A stretch of DNA of 45,158 nucleotides, taken from assembly GCA_002348825.1 (NCBI GenBank), contig DEBN01000010.1, positions 1-45,158 of the forward strand, in the 5' to 3' direction. Each line of letters starts with the position of its first letter. The stretch's first letter is position 1. The translations under genes and the position numbers were made by a program. Source of the DNA: Gammaproteobacteria bacterium UBA2955 (GTDB lineage: Bacteria; Pseudomonadota; Gammaproteobacteria; Pseudomonadales; Azotimanducaceae). Under the pieces are notes generated by a model, which was not told where the DNA came from, searched no databases, and was given only the letters and a program-made list of their open reading frames with translations. Shown piece after piece: positions 17,562 through 26,399 of this stretch.

Positions 17562-18449
17562 ATGCAGGAAATTCTTCAACGACCCGCAAAGATACTGACA
17601 CAGAGTCAGCGCGAAGCGTATTTCAGGGATGGTTTCGTCGGTGTAGAAGGCTTGATAGACGGGGATTGGCTCGAACGACTGAATCGAACCACTAACGAAT
17701 TCGTACAGATCAGTAAAGAGTATTCATCTCAGCGTAAAGACAAGCGGTTTGATTTAGAACCAGATCACAGTGCCGACAACCCGCGCTTGCGCCGTCTCAA
17801 TTCGCCGGTAGACCATCATGAGGAGTATTGGACTTTTGCCAGCACCGGTCCTTTTGTGGATGTTGCCGAAGATCTACTCGGCCCGAGCGTGAAGTTCCAT
17901 CATGCCAAACTAAACTTTAAGTGGGGCGGTGGTGGCGAGGAAGTAAAGTGGCATCAGGATATTCAATTCTGGCCGCACACGAATTATGAGGTGCTTACCT
18001 TGGGTGTTTATCTGGATGATGTGACCGAGGATATGGCGCCGATGGGTATCATCCCAAACAGTCACAATGGCCCGTTATATGACCTGTACGATACCGAAGG
18101 CAATTGGACGGGCAATATCCGCGATGCAGAGGTGCCTAAATTGGATGTGGAAACGGCAGTTTATTTGGGCGGGCCGGCGGGCAGCATTACCGTGCATAAC
18201 TGCCGCTGCGTGCATGGCTCACCACCCAATAACAGCCAGAAACCACGGCCGTTGCTGTTGTGTGCCTATTCCGCTGCCCACGCGCTGCCCATTACGGATC
18301 TGACTAAGGGCGGCAAATACGCTGAAACCATTGTGCGCGGTGAACCCGCACGTTGGGCGCGCTTTGACCCCCGACCGGTGTTGATGCCGCCGGATTGGTC
18401 GAAGACGCGATACAAGTCGATTTTTGAACACCAGCAGGGCGATGGATAA
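17562..18449 (+). CDS. Phytanoyl-CoA dioxygenase (PhyH) family protein
   Basis: A 295-residue Fe(II)/2-oxoglutarate dioxygenase of the PhyH family. The iron-binding facial triad is visible as His131 and Asp133 in VKWHQDIQFWPH and His218 in CRCVHGSPPNN, with Arg229 placed to bind 2-oxoglutarate. The ribosome-binding site GGGGGAG precedes the ATG at 17562. Family members hydroxylate acyl-CoAs, amino acids, polyols and secondary metabolites, so the name does not fix the substrate; the operon with a sugar-type dehydrogenase and isomerase suggests a small polar molecule. The spacer to the convergent gene (18450-18643) shows no clear terminator. Confidence 0.87.
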   Translation: MQEILQRPAKILTQSQREAYFRDGFVGVEGLIDGDWLERLNRTTNEFVQISKEYSSQRKDKRFDLEPDHSADNPRLRRLNSPVDHHEEYWTFASTGPFVDVAEDLLGPSVKFHHAKLNFKWGGGGEEVKWHQDIQFWPHTNYEVLTLGVYLDDVTEDMAPMGIIPNSHNGPLYDLYDTEGNWTGNIRDAEVPKLDVETAVYLGGPAGSITVHNCRCVHGSPPNNSQKPRPLLLCAYSAAHALPITDLTKGGKYAETIVRGEPARWARFDPRPVLMPPDWSKTRYKSIFEHQQGDG

Positions 18450-18643
18450 TCCGCTACCTCACGTCTGCGTCCGCACTGACTGCAGCTCAAAACGATCACT
18501 AGCCGATGCCCTAAGCCACCGGATATCTGGCGACGTCTAAGCTCGTTGCGTGGGTCGGCTGATGTCGGGCAGCAGCTGCTATCCAGAGCAACGTCGCTCG
18601 TATTCTGCGACGGCGACTGATCCCGCGCCGTGGTAGGCTGTTT

Positions 18644-19630
18644 CTATCCCACCAGTTCGGCTTGGTTCTTATTGAGTTCGGGCACGGGAGGCAAGTTAAA
18701 GCTTCTAACTTTGCTCGCTTCGACCACGTTCGGGAATTCGTCCGCATTAATAAACCGGTCGCTCCAGTTTGTGGTCGAGACTAAGTTTTCTACTGCGGCT
18801 CTGCGCTTGGCGATGACCTTAGCGTTGGATTTGCTTTTGGGCATCATGCACACGAGGCTTATGGCGCGGAACAAATTATCGTCGAAAGACGGAGTTTCTA
18901 AACCAGGGCTGCTGCAATGGATGGTCCGCGAGTCCCAGAGCAGCAAATCACCGGCCTCGAGGTGGCAGATAATTGGCTGGGTGTCCGCGAGCAACTCATC
19001 GTCGTTGGGGAAACGAAAATGATCAATACTTGGATGGATCCGAGCGAGCCGCTCAGGGTATAAATCCGGGATAGAGGCAAAATTTTTGTGACTGCCAGGG
19101 ACCATGACGTTGCCGCCGCACGCAGGCGAGGTGGTGATGAGATTCACCAGTCCCTGAACGCAGTGCTTGCCTGGCCGACCGATGGGGTGTTGGTCTATGT
19201 GCATCCAGCTAGGGCCGTTATTCGTGCGCCAATGCTGGCGTCGCGTCCACGGTCGCCACAGCGCAACGCCGTCAAAACTGGTAAGTAGGTCGTCGTCCTG
19301 CCAGATCGAAGCGAACGCCTGCTTCACTGGGGCGCGGTCGCGAATGTACCATTGAGCCGCACTATGACCGATGCCGTGACTGGGTAAAATGCCGCCGTGT
19401 ACGGCGGTCGGCCAGCGATCATCGTCCCAAGTTTCTGGGTTGTCGCGATCAATGCCTGTGCCTAAGTTTTCCAAATAGTCCCATAGCAGACTCAAGGCGT
19501 GCTCTGCTTCCTCTGCGCTCAAGGCGTTTGCGATGACCACATAGCCATGTTCGTTTAGGTAGTCGATGCCGTCTTGGTCTCCGGCAGCAAAACGCGGCAC
19601 ATGGGCGTAGCTGATGTTGATGTTAGACAT
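18644..19630 (-). CDS. Phytanoyl-CoA dioxygenase (PhyH) family protein
   Basis: A second PhyH-type Fe(II)/2-oxoglutarate oxygenase of 328 residues, not closely similar to its convergent neighbour. His144 and Asp146 (SWMHIDQHPIGRPG) and His238 (WDSRTIHCSSPG) form the iron triad; MVPGSHKNF is a common PhyH signature. The ATG at 19630 is preceded by GAGGG and starts MSNINISYAH; a longer in-frame start 31 codons upstream has no site and lies in the divergent promoter. The gene is divergent from the ion channel gene. Substrate unknown. Confidence 0.85.
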   Translation of the reverse strand: MSNINISYAHVPRFAAGDQDGIDYLNEHGYVVIANALSAEEAEHALSLLWDYLENLGTGIDRDNPETWDDDRWPTAVHGGILPSHGIGHSAAQWYIRDRAPVKQAFASIWQDDDLLTSFDGVALWRPWTRRQHWRTNNGPSWMHIDQHPIGRPGKHCVQGLVNLITTSPACGGNVMVPGSHKNFASIPDLYPERLARIHPSIDHFRFPNDDELLADTQPIICHLEAGDLLLWDSRTIHCSSPGLETPSFDDNLFRAISLVCMMPKSKSNAKVIAKRRAAVENLVSTTNWSDRFINADEFPNVVEASKVRSFNLPPVPELNKNQAELVG

Positions 19631-19753
19631 GGCGAATACCCTCTTCCCGTAACGCAATTGTTTGATTAAACCACTTTTAAGCCGATGATGGGAGGTGATA
19701 TTTTTGCCCTTAATACGGCCCATGCGCAGCAGTCTGCGGTGGCCGGCTGTTGA

Positions 19754-20602
19754 ATGACCTACTCAAGCGAGGATTTTATAAGGATGATGGTGCCGAGCAC
19801 GCGTGAACTGCAAAGATTTTTTGACCGAGTCCGCTCCAACAAAGTATTCGAGATGTTTGTTGTGGCTGTGATCTTATTCTCAGCGGTGATGATCGGTGTA
19901 AATAGCTATGCGTTGGATGCGCGCGTAGCAGGCGCGATGGAGATACTTGATCTTGCCATTACGCTGTTCTTTCTTATTGAACTGACCGTACGTTTTCTGG
20001 GTGAGCCGCAGAAACGCGCCTTCTTTCGTCAAGGCTGGAATGTATTCGACACACTCATCGTGACCGTTAGTTTGGTCCCGATCGACGAATCAGAACTGGC
20101 TCTGTTGGGACGTTTGATACGTATATTTCGTGTTTTACGCATGGTCTCTATCGTGCCGGAGTTGCGTGTTCTGGTGAACTCGCTGCTGCGCGCGCTGCCT
20201 CAACTAGGTTACGTGTGCCTGTTGATGTTCATCATCTTCTACATATACGCAGCCATAGGTACGAGTTTATTCGCGGCGGTAAATCCAATGCTCTGGGGCG
20301 ACATTGCCGTGAGCTTGTTGACCTTGTTCCGGATAATGACCTTTGAGGACTGGACCGACGTCATGTACGAAACCATCAGTGCCGGATTCGGTTGGAGCTG
20401 GATTTATTATTTGTCGTTTATTTTTCTAACCGCGTTCGCGTTTTTAAACATGATCATCGGTATCGTTGTGAAAGTGCTGGAAGACGAGCACCAACGTGAA
20501 CGCAACGCACTGAAAGCCACGCATGAAGGCCCAGTTGAGCCGAATTTGTATGACATTCAGCGACAGTTGGTGGAGTTGAAGGCGCTGGTTGAGAGGCGTT
20601 AG
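19754..20602 (+). CDS. One-domain voltage-gated cation channel (bacterial Nav/ion transporter family)
   Basis: This 282-residue six-helix channel subunit is expected to form homotetramers in the inner membrane. Hydrophobic segments S1 (about 32-50), S2 (60-83), S3 (94-110), S4 (114-135), S5 (150-175) and S6 (212-240) are visible. S4 carries Arg120, 123, 126 and 129 every third residue, the gating-charge pattern. The selectivity filter region is TFEDWTD at 196-202, comparable to TLESWAS in NaChBac but with two acidic residues. A charged C-terminal helix (about 240-282) could form the usual coiled-coil bundle. An alternative start is the ATG at 19784, which has GAGGA upstream. The last 4 bases overlap the end of the convergent fbiC gene. 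Confidence 0.88.
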   Translation: MTYSSEDFIRMMVPSTRELQRFFDRVRSNKVFEMFVVAVILFSAVMIGVNSYALDARVAGAMEILDLAITLFFLIELTVRFLGEPQKRAFFRQGWNVFDTLIVTVSLVPIDESELALLGRLIRIFRVLRMVSIVPELRVLVNSLLRALPQLGYVCLLMFIIFYIYAAIGTSLFAAVNPMLWGDIAVSLLTLFRIMTFEDWTDVMYETISAGFGWSWIYYLSFIFLTAFAFLNMIIGIVVKVLEDEHQRERNALKATHEGPVEPNLYDIQRQLVELKALVERR

Positions 20603-23094
20603 GCGCCCGACGCACCTGATGGGCGCGCAGACCTTTGCTCCACAGCTAGCGGTTCGTTGCGAATCAGCTCGTCGCTGGAACGCTTACGCTCGTATTTTTT
20701 CGCTGGCGTATTGACGATCTGTATCAGATCCAGCTGTCGCAGACCCGCGGCTACTCGCTCTCTGTTGACGTCCGCGTAGTTGGTGGCGCGTTGTCGAGGA
20801 TTACGGTTCATTGTGCGAATAATCTGGCTCATTTGCTGGGGCGAGGTTTCCTCACCGTGCAAAGTGCCCGCTGCGCGGCTTATAGATTCGTTCATTAAGG
20901 TGCCACCGAGATCATTACAACCGGCGTTCAGGCAACCTTTAACCCCTTCATGGCCCATTTTCACCCAACTGGTTTGGATGTTGTCGATTTGCCCGTGCAG
21001 TGCCAGTCGCGCCACCGAGTGCATCAGAATAGCTTCGCGGAAAGTGGGTCCTTTGCGCGCTTTACCTTTTAGATACATGGGGGCCTCCATATGCACAAAA
21101 GGTAACGGTACAAATTCGGTGAAACCACCGGTCTGCTCTTGCAGCGCTCTGATTCGCATAATGTGCCGTGCCCAGTGCACAGGTTTTTCGACGTGACCGT
21201 ACATGATGGTGGCGGTAGTTTTAAAGCCAACATCGTGGGCTGCCTGCATGACATCAAACCATTGCTGAGTATTAATCTTGTCCGCGCAGATGATCGCGCG
21301 TACTTCGTCGTCAAGGATCTCAGCGGCGGTTCCGGGGAGTGTATTGAGCCCCGCGTCTTTGAGTTTTTTCAGATAGTCGACCAAACCGAGGTCTAGGGTG
21401 GCAGCGCCTTGCCATACCTCGAGAGGCGAAAACGCGTGTACGTGCATTTCCGGTACCGCTTGTTTCACCACCTCCACGATATGTACATAGGTGTCGCCTG
21501 TGTATTCAGGGTGAATGCCGCCTTGCATACAGACTTCTGTGGCTCCCCGCTCCCAGGCCTCCACGGTGCGGCGGTGAATTTCTTCGTCCGATAAATCGTA
21601 AGGACGGCCGCGCAGATTCTCCGACAGTTTGCCTTTAGAAAATGCGCAGAACTGGCACTTGAAATAACAGATATTGGTGTAGTTTATATTGCGGTTGACA
21701 ACAAAACTGACACTATCGCCGCTGGTCTTGCGGCGTAAATGATCGGCATGCTGTACCACGGCGCTAAAGTCATCGCCGCGGGCGCTGAATAAACGAATAA
21801 TTTGTTGTTCGCTCAGTGCAGTGCCGGCACTGGCCAAATCAAGAATGTCACTGACATCCTCGGACACGCGTTTAGGTGTGTTAATGATGGCGTTCATGAT
21901 TGAGTTGGGCGGAGGCGTATCCGGGTCTCCCGGGGACCATTCGTCGATGCGGGGGAAGCCCTCGCTGTCGACCATCTCCAGCATCCGGTCATGTAAATCC
22001 GGATGTGTCCATTTTTGCAGGTCCATGGCGTAGGCTGGGTAGACGGTGAGTCGTTCGGTCAGGAACTTACCCGCAGCAGCGGTTTCGCGAGTCAGTTCAT
22101 CTAGATGCGGCCAAGGTGCTTCCGGATTTACGAAGTCTGGCGTTACCGGAGACACACCGCCCCAGTCATTGATACCCGCATGAACAATCTGTGGCAGCAC
22201 GCCTGGGCTCAGATTCGGTGGCGCTTGCACGCTCATTTCGGCGCCGAACAGAATGCGCGCGCAGGCTATGGTCCAGAGTAATTCACCTAGATCCGGCTCT
22301 GGTGCGTTGACCATTTTGGTCTCTGCTTTGGCGCGGAAGTTCTGCACGATAATTTCTTGAATATGGCCGTATCGCTGGTGAATCCGGCGGATTGCAAGCA
22401 GGCTTTCAATCCGCTCTAAGCGCGTTTCACCTATGCCGATTAAAATACCGGTGGTAAAGGGTACTTGGGCCTTACCCGCCTCGGCCAAGGTCTGTAGCCG
22501 CACCTCGGGAATCTTGTCTGGTGATCCGTAGTGCGGCATGCCTTTCTCGCACAGCCGTTCAGAAGCAGATTCCAACATGATGCCCATGGAGGGCGAAGCG
22601 CTGCGCAAACGTCTCAGTTCCTCGGCATCTAAATTGCCAGGATTGAGGTGCGGCAATATCCCGGTTTCCTCAAACACAGCTTTAGCTGCGGCGAACAGAT
22701 AATCGGTAGTGGTGGCGTAGCCCATTTCGGCCAAAGCCTCGCGCGCCGCCTTGTACCGCAATTCGGGTTTTTCGCCGAGCGTGAACAGTGCCTCTTTGCA
22801 GCCCATTTGTTGGCCGTGCCGAGCGATTTCCAATACTTCCTCGATACTCAGATACGGCGCTTTAACTTTGCGGGGTACCTGGGCGAAGGTGCAGTAGTGG
22901 CAGACATCGCGACACAGATGGGTTAAGGGGATGAACACTTTGCGCGAGTAGGTCACTACGTTGTTGAAACCCTGATCTCGTATAATTGAGGCCGCATCGG
23001 CAAGCGCGCGCGTATCGGTACAATCAGCCAGCGACAATCCTTGTTCGTCCGTCGGCAGGATGCCGGCTATGGCATTTTTGAGTATTAATTCCAT
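20599..23094 (-). CDS. fbiC: FO synthase, fused CofG-CofH (7,8-didemethyl-8-hydroxy-5-deazariboflavin synthase)
   Basis: This 831-residue protein holds two radical SAM domains that together make the deazaflavin FO from tyrosine and a ribityl pyrimidine, the first committed stage of coenzyme F420 synthesis. The N-terminal CofG half has its iron-sulfur cluster motif CRDVCHYC (Cys61, 65, 68); the C-terminal CofH half has CYFKCQFC (Cys476, 480, 483). The half order and length match the actinobacterial FbiC fusion rather than the separate archaeal genes. The ATG at 23094 is preceded by AGGATAGG and lies 3 bases after the cofC stop. It is the last gene of the five-gene F420 unit. Both cluster motifs are intact, so it should be active. 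Confidence 0.95.
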   Translation of the reverse strand: MELILKNAIAGILPTDEQGLSLADCTDTRALADAASIIRDQGFNNVVTYSRKVFIPLTHLCRDVCHYCTFAQVPRKVKAPYLSIEEVLEIARHGQQMGCKEALFTLGEKPELRYKAAREALAEMGYATTTDYLFAAAKAVFEETGILPHLNPGNLDAEELRRLRSASPSMGIMLESASERLCEKGMPHYGSPDKIPEVRLQTLAEAGKAQVPFTTGILIGIGETRLERIESLLAIRRIHQRYGHIQEIIVQNFRAKAETKMVNAPEPDLGELLWTIACARILFGAEMSVQAPPNLSPGVLPQIVHAGINDWGGVSPVTPDFVNPEAPWPHLDELTRETAAAGKFLTERLTVYPAYAMDLQKWTHPDLHDRMLEMVDSEGFPRIDEWSPGDPDTPPPNSIMNAIINTPKRVSEDVSDILDLASAGTALSEQQIIRLFSARGDDFSAVVQHADHLRRKTSGDSVSFVVNRNINYTNICYFKCQFCAFSKGKLSENLRGRPYDLSDEEIHRRTVEAWERGATEVCMQGGIHPEYTGDTYVHIVEVVKQAVPEMHVHAFSPLEVWQGAATLDLGLVDYLKKLKDAGLNTLPGTAAEILDDEVRAIICADKINTQQWFDVMQAAHDVGFKTTATIMYGHVEKPVHWARHIMRIRALQEQTGGFTEFVPLPFVHMEAPMYLKGKARKGPTFREAILMHSVARLALHGQIDNIQTSWVKMGHEGVKGCLNAGCNDLGGTLMNESISRAAGTLHGEETSPQQMSQIIRTMNRNPRQRATNYADVNRERVAAGLRQLDLIQIVNTPAKKYERKRSSDELIRNEPLAVEQRSARPSGASGA

Positions 23095-23097
23095 GGC

Positions 23098-23763
23098 CTA
23101 TCCTGAGTGCGATTGGTGGGCGGGGTACAGACGTTGGGCGATGCCAGACCGATTCAAATAGGAGGCGGTCTGGCTGTTGGGCTGCTGACGATAGACCGCA
23201 CTTAAGTCCTCTGGCAGGTCTATGTCCAACGCGAATTTACTCGCCGGTACGATTCTTGGATTTATGTCTGCGGCATAGGCCGCATCCACGTGGGGTTTAA
23301 AACTTTGCCCGTCGAACACATAGGGGATAGCCAGGGGCGGCGCGCAGATAAATCCGTTGGTGCCTTTGTGGTCGGCATCGGGTAACAAGGTGATGTGTGT
23401 ATTGGCGCGGATCAGTTCGTCCACTTGGTTCGGGTCGATACCGGGCACATCGGCTGGCACCACGAACACGCCTTGCGCGTTGAAGTTTGCGACCAAATGC
23501 TCGGTGGCTTGAGTCAGCGCATGGGCTAAGTTAGCGTCGGGGCTCTCGGCGAATCGTTCGGTGGAGAATGCGGCCGCGAGAGAGTCGGCTTCCCGCGTAC
23601 GCGAAACGATTAGAATGCCAGTGAGTTCGCTACTGCGCGACAAACAGGTTAAGACATCTCTGGCCATTGCCAGCATCAGGGCTCGGCGTTCTTCTTCGCT
23701 TAAAACATCAGCAAGACGTTGTTTCGCATGCTCAAATGTCTTTATGGGAACGATTGCCCACAT
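23098..23763 (-). CDS. cofC: 2-phospho-L-lactate (or related) guanylyltransferase
   Basis: A 221-residue CofC/FbiD nucleotidyltransferase. It activates a three-carbon phosphate (2-phospholactate, phosphoenolpyruvate or 3-phosphoglycerate, depending on the organism) with GTP to supply the side chain for F420. Visible signatures are the N-terminal WAIVPIKTFEHAKQRL, VVPADVPGI, KGTNGFICAPP and the C-terminal DIDLPEDL. Sequence reading alone cannot say which three-carbon substrate is used. It stands between cofD (101 bases upstream) and fbiC (3 bases downstream), consistent with one transcript. Confidence 0.92.
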   Translation of the reverse strand: MWAIVPIKTFEHAKQRLADVLSEEERRALMLAMARDVLTCLSRSSELTGILIVSRTREADSLAAAFSTERFAESPDANLAHALTQATEHLVANFNAQGVFVVPADVPGIDPNQVDELIRANTHITLLPDADHKGTNGFICAPPLAIPYVFDGQSFKPHVDAAYAADINPRIVPASKFALDIDLPEDLSAVYRQQPNSQTASYLNRSGIAQRLYPAHQSHSG

Positions 23764-23864
23764 ACATAACCCCTGTACTGCACGTTATTGTTGCGATCTC
23801 GACCCCTATTCGCACTCCTTGTTTGTGCGACTGAGTTGTCGGAACCGTTCTGACGGGGCTGCGT

Positions 23865-24794
23865 TTAAGAAGCGCTCAGCGTCGTCAAAAAGTTTACGCA
23901 TGCCTTTGCAAGGTCAATGCGATCTTGCAACGTTACCATGACACTGGGGGTACTGATAGTCGGGACATCGATTTGCTCGATCAGGTGTTTATCATTTTCG
24001 TCGATCACGAAACCGTTGATGAGGCCTCGGTAGTGGTCTGCAACGGCAACTGCGGTCGCGGGCATGTTCAGTTCCTGCATCATTTTTGCTGCAGGGCCCT
24101 TGATCGCAATGCCGCCGACGATGGGGGATACCGCAACAACGGGTAAAGTTTTAAGCACGTCGCCAAAGCCGTCGAGCTGCAATAACGGATCGACGGAAAC
24201 GAACGGATTAGACGGACAGATAATTACGCCGTCACATTCGCTAAGCCAATCTGTAAGTAACGGGTTCAAGCGCGCTTGGTGAATACCATCAAAGCGAAAT
24301 CCAGTGACCTTAGGTGCGCAGCGTTCACGGACAAAGTAGTGTTGAAAGGCGAGATCACCCTGGTCGCAGCGGACAATAGTGCGGACGGGGTCATTGCTCA
24401 TGGGCGCGACGGTATGACTGATGCCCATATGCTGGGTAATACGGGCAGTGGCCTCTGTCAACGAAGCGCCATTGCGCAGCAGTTGCGACCGCACCGTGTG
24501 CAGGGCCAAATCTTTATCACCGAGTCGGAACCAATCCTCGCCGCCGAGGCTGCTCAGGGTTTCGATGAAGTTCCAACTTTCCCCAGCACGCCCCCACCCG
24601 GTTTCGGTGTTATTTTGTAGGGCTAAGGCGTAGGTCAAGCTATCGATGTCCGGGCTGATGTGCAGCCCCAAGTGTTCGAAGTCGTCACCGGTATTTACCG
24701 CGAACAGCAATTCATGGGGAGCCAGAATTTGCGCGAGGCCCACGGCCAGTTTCGCTCCGCCTACACCCCCGGTTAAAGCCAGGATCTTTGCCAT
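23865..24794 (-). CDS. cofD: 2-phospho-L-lactate transferase (F420-0 synthesis)
   Basis: A 309-residue CofD/FbiA enzyme that transfers the activated phospholactyl-type group onto FO to give F420-0 (or dehydro-F420-0). The family signatures are clear: LTGGVGGAKLAVGL at the N-terminus, NTGDDFEHLGLHISPDID at about 34-51, GDKDLALH, CPSNPFVSVDPLL and SPIVGGIAIKGPAAKMM. The ATG overlaps the last base of the cofE TGA (TGATG), so cofE and cofD are coupled. A 101-base spacer without a recognised signal separates it from cofC. Confidence 0.94.
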   Translation of the reverse strand: MAKILALTGGVGGAKLAVGLAQILAPHELLFAVNTGDDFEHLGLHISPDIDSLTYALALQNNTETGWGRAGESWNFIETLSSLGGEDWFRLGDKDLALHTVRSQLLRNGASLTEATARITQHMGISHTVAPMSNDPVRTIVRCDQGDLAFQHYFVRERCAPKVTGFRFDGIHQARLNPLLTDWLSECDGVIICPSNPFVSVDPLLQLDGFGDVLKTLPVVAVSPIVGGIAIKGPAAKMMQELNMPATAVAVADHYRGLINGFVIDENDKHLIEQIDVPTISTPSVMVTLQDRIDLAKACVNFLTTLSAS

Positions 24795-25567
24795 CAGCGG
24801 AACAAATCTTCTTCGAGAGGACGATTGATTACCGATGCTCGGTCTTCGGCGCTCAGCGTTTGCTCGGCGTTAAGTCCGCGTATTACGACCACTGGGAGTT
24901 TTTCCGTGGTCTCACCCATAACCAGGGTTGCGGCTGAGGCGATGGCGTCTGCGCGGTTGATTAAAGTAGCGTGCAGGGTGCGGCCATAGATGTCTTGGCC
25001 ACCCACTTGGTCATCTAAAACACGAATGCCCGCGCAACCAATGGCGCAACCGATGGTGCCCATGCGCCACGGTCGGTTGTGGCTGTCGGTGATCACAACA
25101 CCTAGATCGACACCGGTATTTTTTTGCAGTTCGTCGCGCAATACGGCGGCACTCGCGTCCGGATCTTCGGGCAATAATAAGGCCTGCTCCTCATCTTGGT
25201 GATCGATATTTGATTGATCTATGCCCGCATGGGCACCAACGATGCCCAGCTTATGGCGCACGATTAGGACGTTCGGTTTATGGCGCAGCACCTCGGTGGA
25301 TTCGTCAAGAATGAGCTGCACCATGCGCGGGTCTTTGTTGGTCGCTTGAGCCAGCTCCCGTGCCTCGGGGCCAGGTTTTACGCTGGACAGCGCGAGCATG
25401 CGCCCTTCGGCTTTCGACACAATCTTCTGCGCCAGACAGATCACGTCTCCAGATTGCAGCGATAGGCCGCCAGCCTCCAGAGCGCGGCCAATGACCTCAC
25501 TCAAACGGTCGCCGTGTTTGATCATGGGAATGTCCGGCACACCGAACACGGAATACTGAGCGGTCAT
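24794..25567 (-). CDS. cofE: F420-0:gamma-glutamyl ligase
   Basis: A 257-residue stand-alone CofE that adds the poly-gamma-glutamate tail to F420-0. Signatures seen are the GDVICLAQKIVSKAEGR segment, VITDSHNRPWRMGTIGCAIG, VGGQDIYGRTLH and VMGETTEKLPVVVIRG. Unlike actinobacterial FbiB there is no C-terminal nitroreductase-like domain, so the extra FMN-dependent reduction step would need another protein if dehydro-F420-0 is the intermediate here. It sits between the F420 reductase gene (17 bases upstream) and cofD (1-base overlap). Confidence 0.94.
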   Translation of the reverse strand: MTAQYSVFGVPDIPMIKHGDRLSEVIGRALEAGGLSLQSGDVICLAQKIVSKAEGRMLALSSVKPGPEARELAQATNKDPRMVQLILDESTEVLRHKPNVLIVRHKLGIVGAHAGIDQSNIDHQDEEQALLLPEDPDASAAVLRDELQKNTGVDLGVVITDSHNRPWRMGTIGCAIGCAGIRVLDDQVGGQDIYGRTLHATLINRADAIASAATLVMGETTEKLPVVVIRGLNAEQTLSAEDRASVINRPLEEDLFR

Positions 25568-25584
25568 AGTGCCAGCCGATCGGT

Positions 25585-26247
25585 TTAGTGTTCTTGGCCG
25601 ATAATTTTGATCCCAGAGTGCGACACAATGCCACTGCGGTTGATTTGAATCAGGATCGACGTCAGCGCCTCTGCGGCCGCGGCATTTGCGATAGGGCCTG
25701 CGTGCCAGCCGTTCATGCCGGCCTCGCTGATCAGATCAATCACTCGCTGGCGCGCGTCTTTACTGTTGCCCGCGACCAGCACATCACATTCTATGGCAAC
25801 GTCCTGTTGCAGAAGATGCGCCGCGATGTTTTGAAACGCGCTGACAACATGTACGTCTTCGCCAAGAAAATCCTGCGCTCGCTTACCGGCGCTGCCTTCG
25901 GCTGGCATCTGCACGGTACCGACTTTCGGCGGTACCAGAGGCACCGTAACATCGATGAGAATTTTTCCCGTCAAGGAATCTTTCACGCCGTCCAGAGTCG
26001 ATATTTGGTGATCGGCCGGTACCGTGAGCACGACGATGTCCCCAGCCGCTGCAGCCGCTGCATTTTCCATGGCTTGGGCCGGTGTATCTGGGCTGATTTC
26101 CGCCAAGGCCGCGACAGCAGCGTCAGCTTTTTCTTGGGTGCGAGAACCAATAACAATGTTGTAGCCGGCTTTCGACCAGCGAATCGCTAAGCCGGTGCCG
26201 AGATCGCCCGTTCCGCCGAGAATAGCGATGGTTTCTTTTGCTGACAT
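25585..26247 (-). CDS. npdG: NADPH:F420 oxidoreductase
   Basis: This 220-residue protein is the family that shuttles hydride between NADP(H) and F420. It has the N-terminal Rossmann motif AILGGTGDLGTGLAIRW, the NADP 2'-phosphate contact GSRTQEK, IVVLTVPADHQ, and VTVPLVPPKVG followed by VVSAFQNIAAHLL, the F420-binding side of the fold in known Fno/NpdG proteins. As first gene of the F420 unit it would keep the cofactor pool reduced for the luciferase-like oxidoreductases nearby. The ATG at 26247 faces the divergent luciferase-like gene across a 152-base spacer with clear repeats. Confidence 0.93.
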   Translation of the reverse strand: MSAKETIAILGGTGDLGTGLAIRWSKAGYNIVIGSRTQEKADAAVAALAEISPDTPAQAMENAAAAAAGDIVVLTVPADHQISTLDGVKDSLTGKILIDVTVPLVPPKVGTVQMPAEGSAGKRAQDFLGEDVHVVSAFQNIAAHLLQQDVAIECDVLVAGNSKDARQRVIDLISEAGMNGWHAGPIANAAAAEALTSILIQINRSGIVSHSGIKIIGQEH

Positions 26248-26298
26248 GGGTCATTCCGTCCAATGAATAATGGAAGTATGCAGCTTCTACCGAACGCT

Positions 26299-26349
26299 GT
26301 GAACACGCCGTGAACTTGCGTTTAGCCTGAGCGCAAGGCAGCCTTGCGC
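26299..26349. promoter_or_regulatory. Direct repeats and 19-base palindrome in the F420 divergent promoter
   Basis: The spacer between npdG and the luciferase-like gene holds GTGAAC at 26299-26304 and again at 26310-26315, 11 bases apart (one helical turn), and a perfect inverted repeat GCGCAAGGC-A-GCCTTGCGC at 26331-26349. The palindrome starts about 85 bases from the npdG start and ends 51 bases before the other. Its symmetric arms and place suggest a dimeric regulator site controlling both directions; a hairpin in the leader RNA is the alternative. No regulator gene is adjacent. Confidence 0.5.
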
Positions 26350-26399
26350 GGCGATTAACCTTAAATCATTCAGTAACTCGAGTTGGCGGGAGGCGACAG

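Noticed and set aside
18450..18643. Possible terminator or short gene between the convergent PhyH genes
   Set aside because: Only a mismatched GGTAGG/CCCACC pairing was found and the short open frames are extensions of antisense frames.
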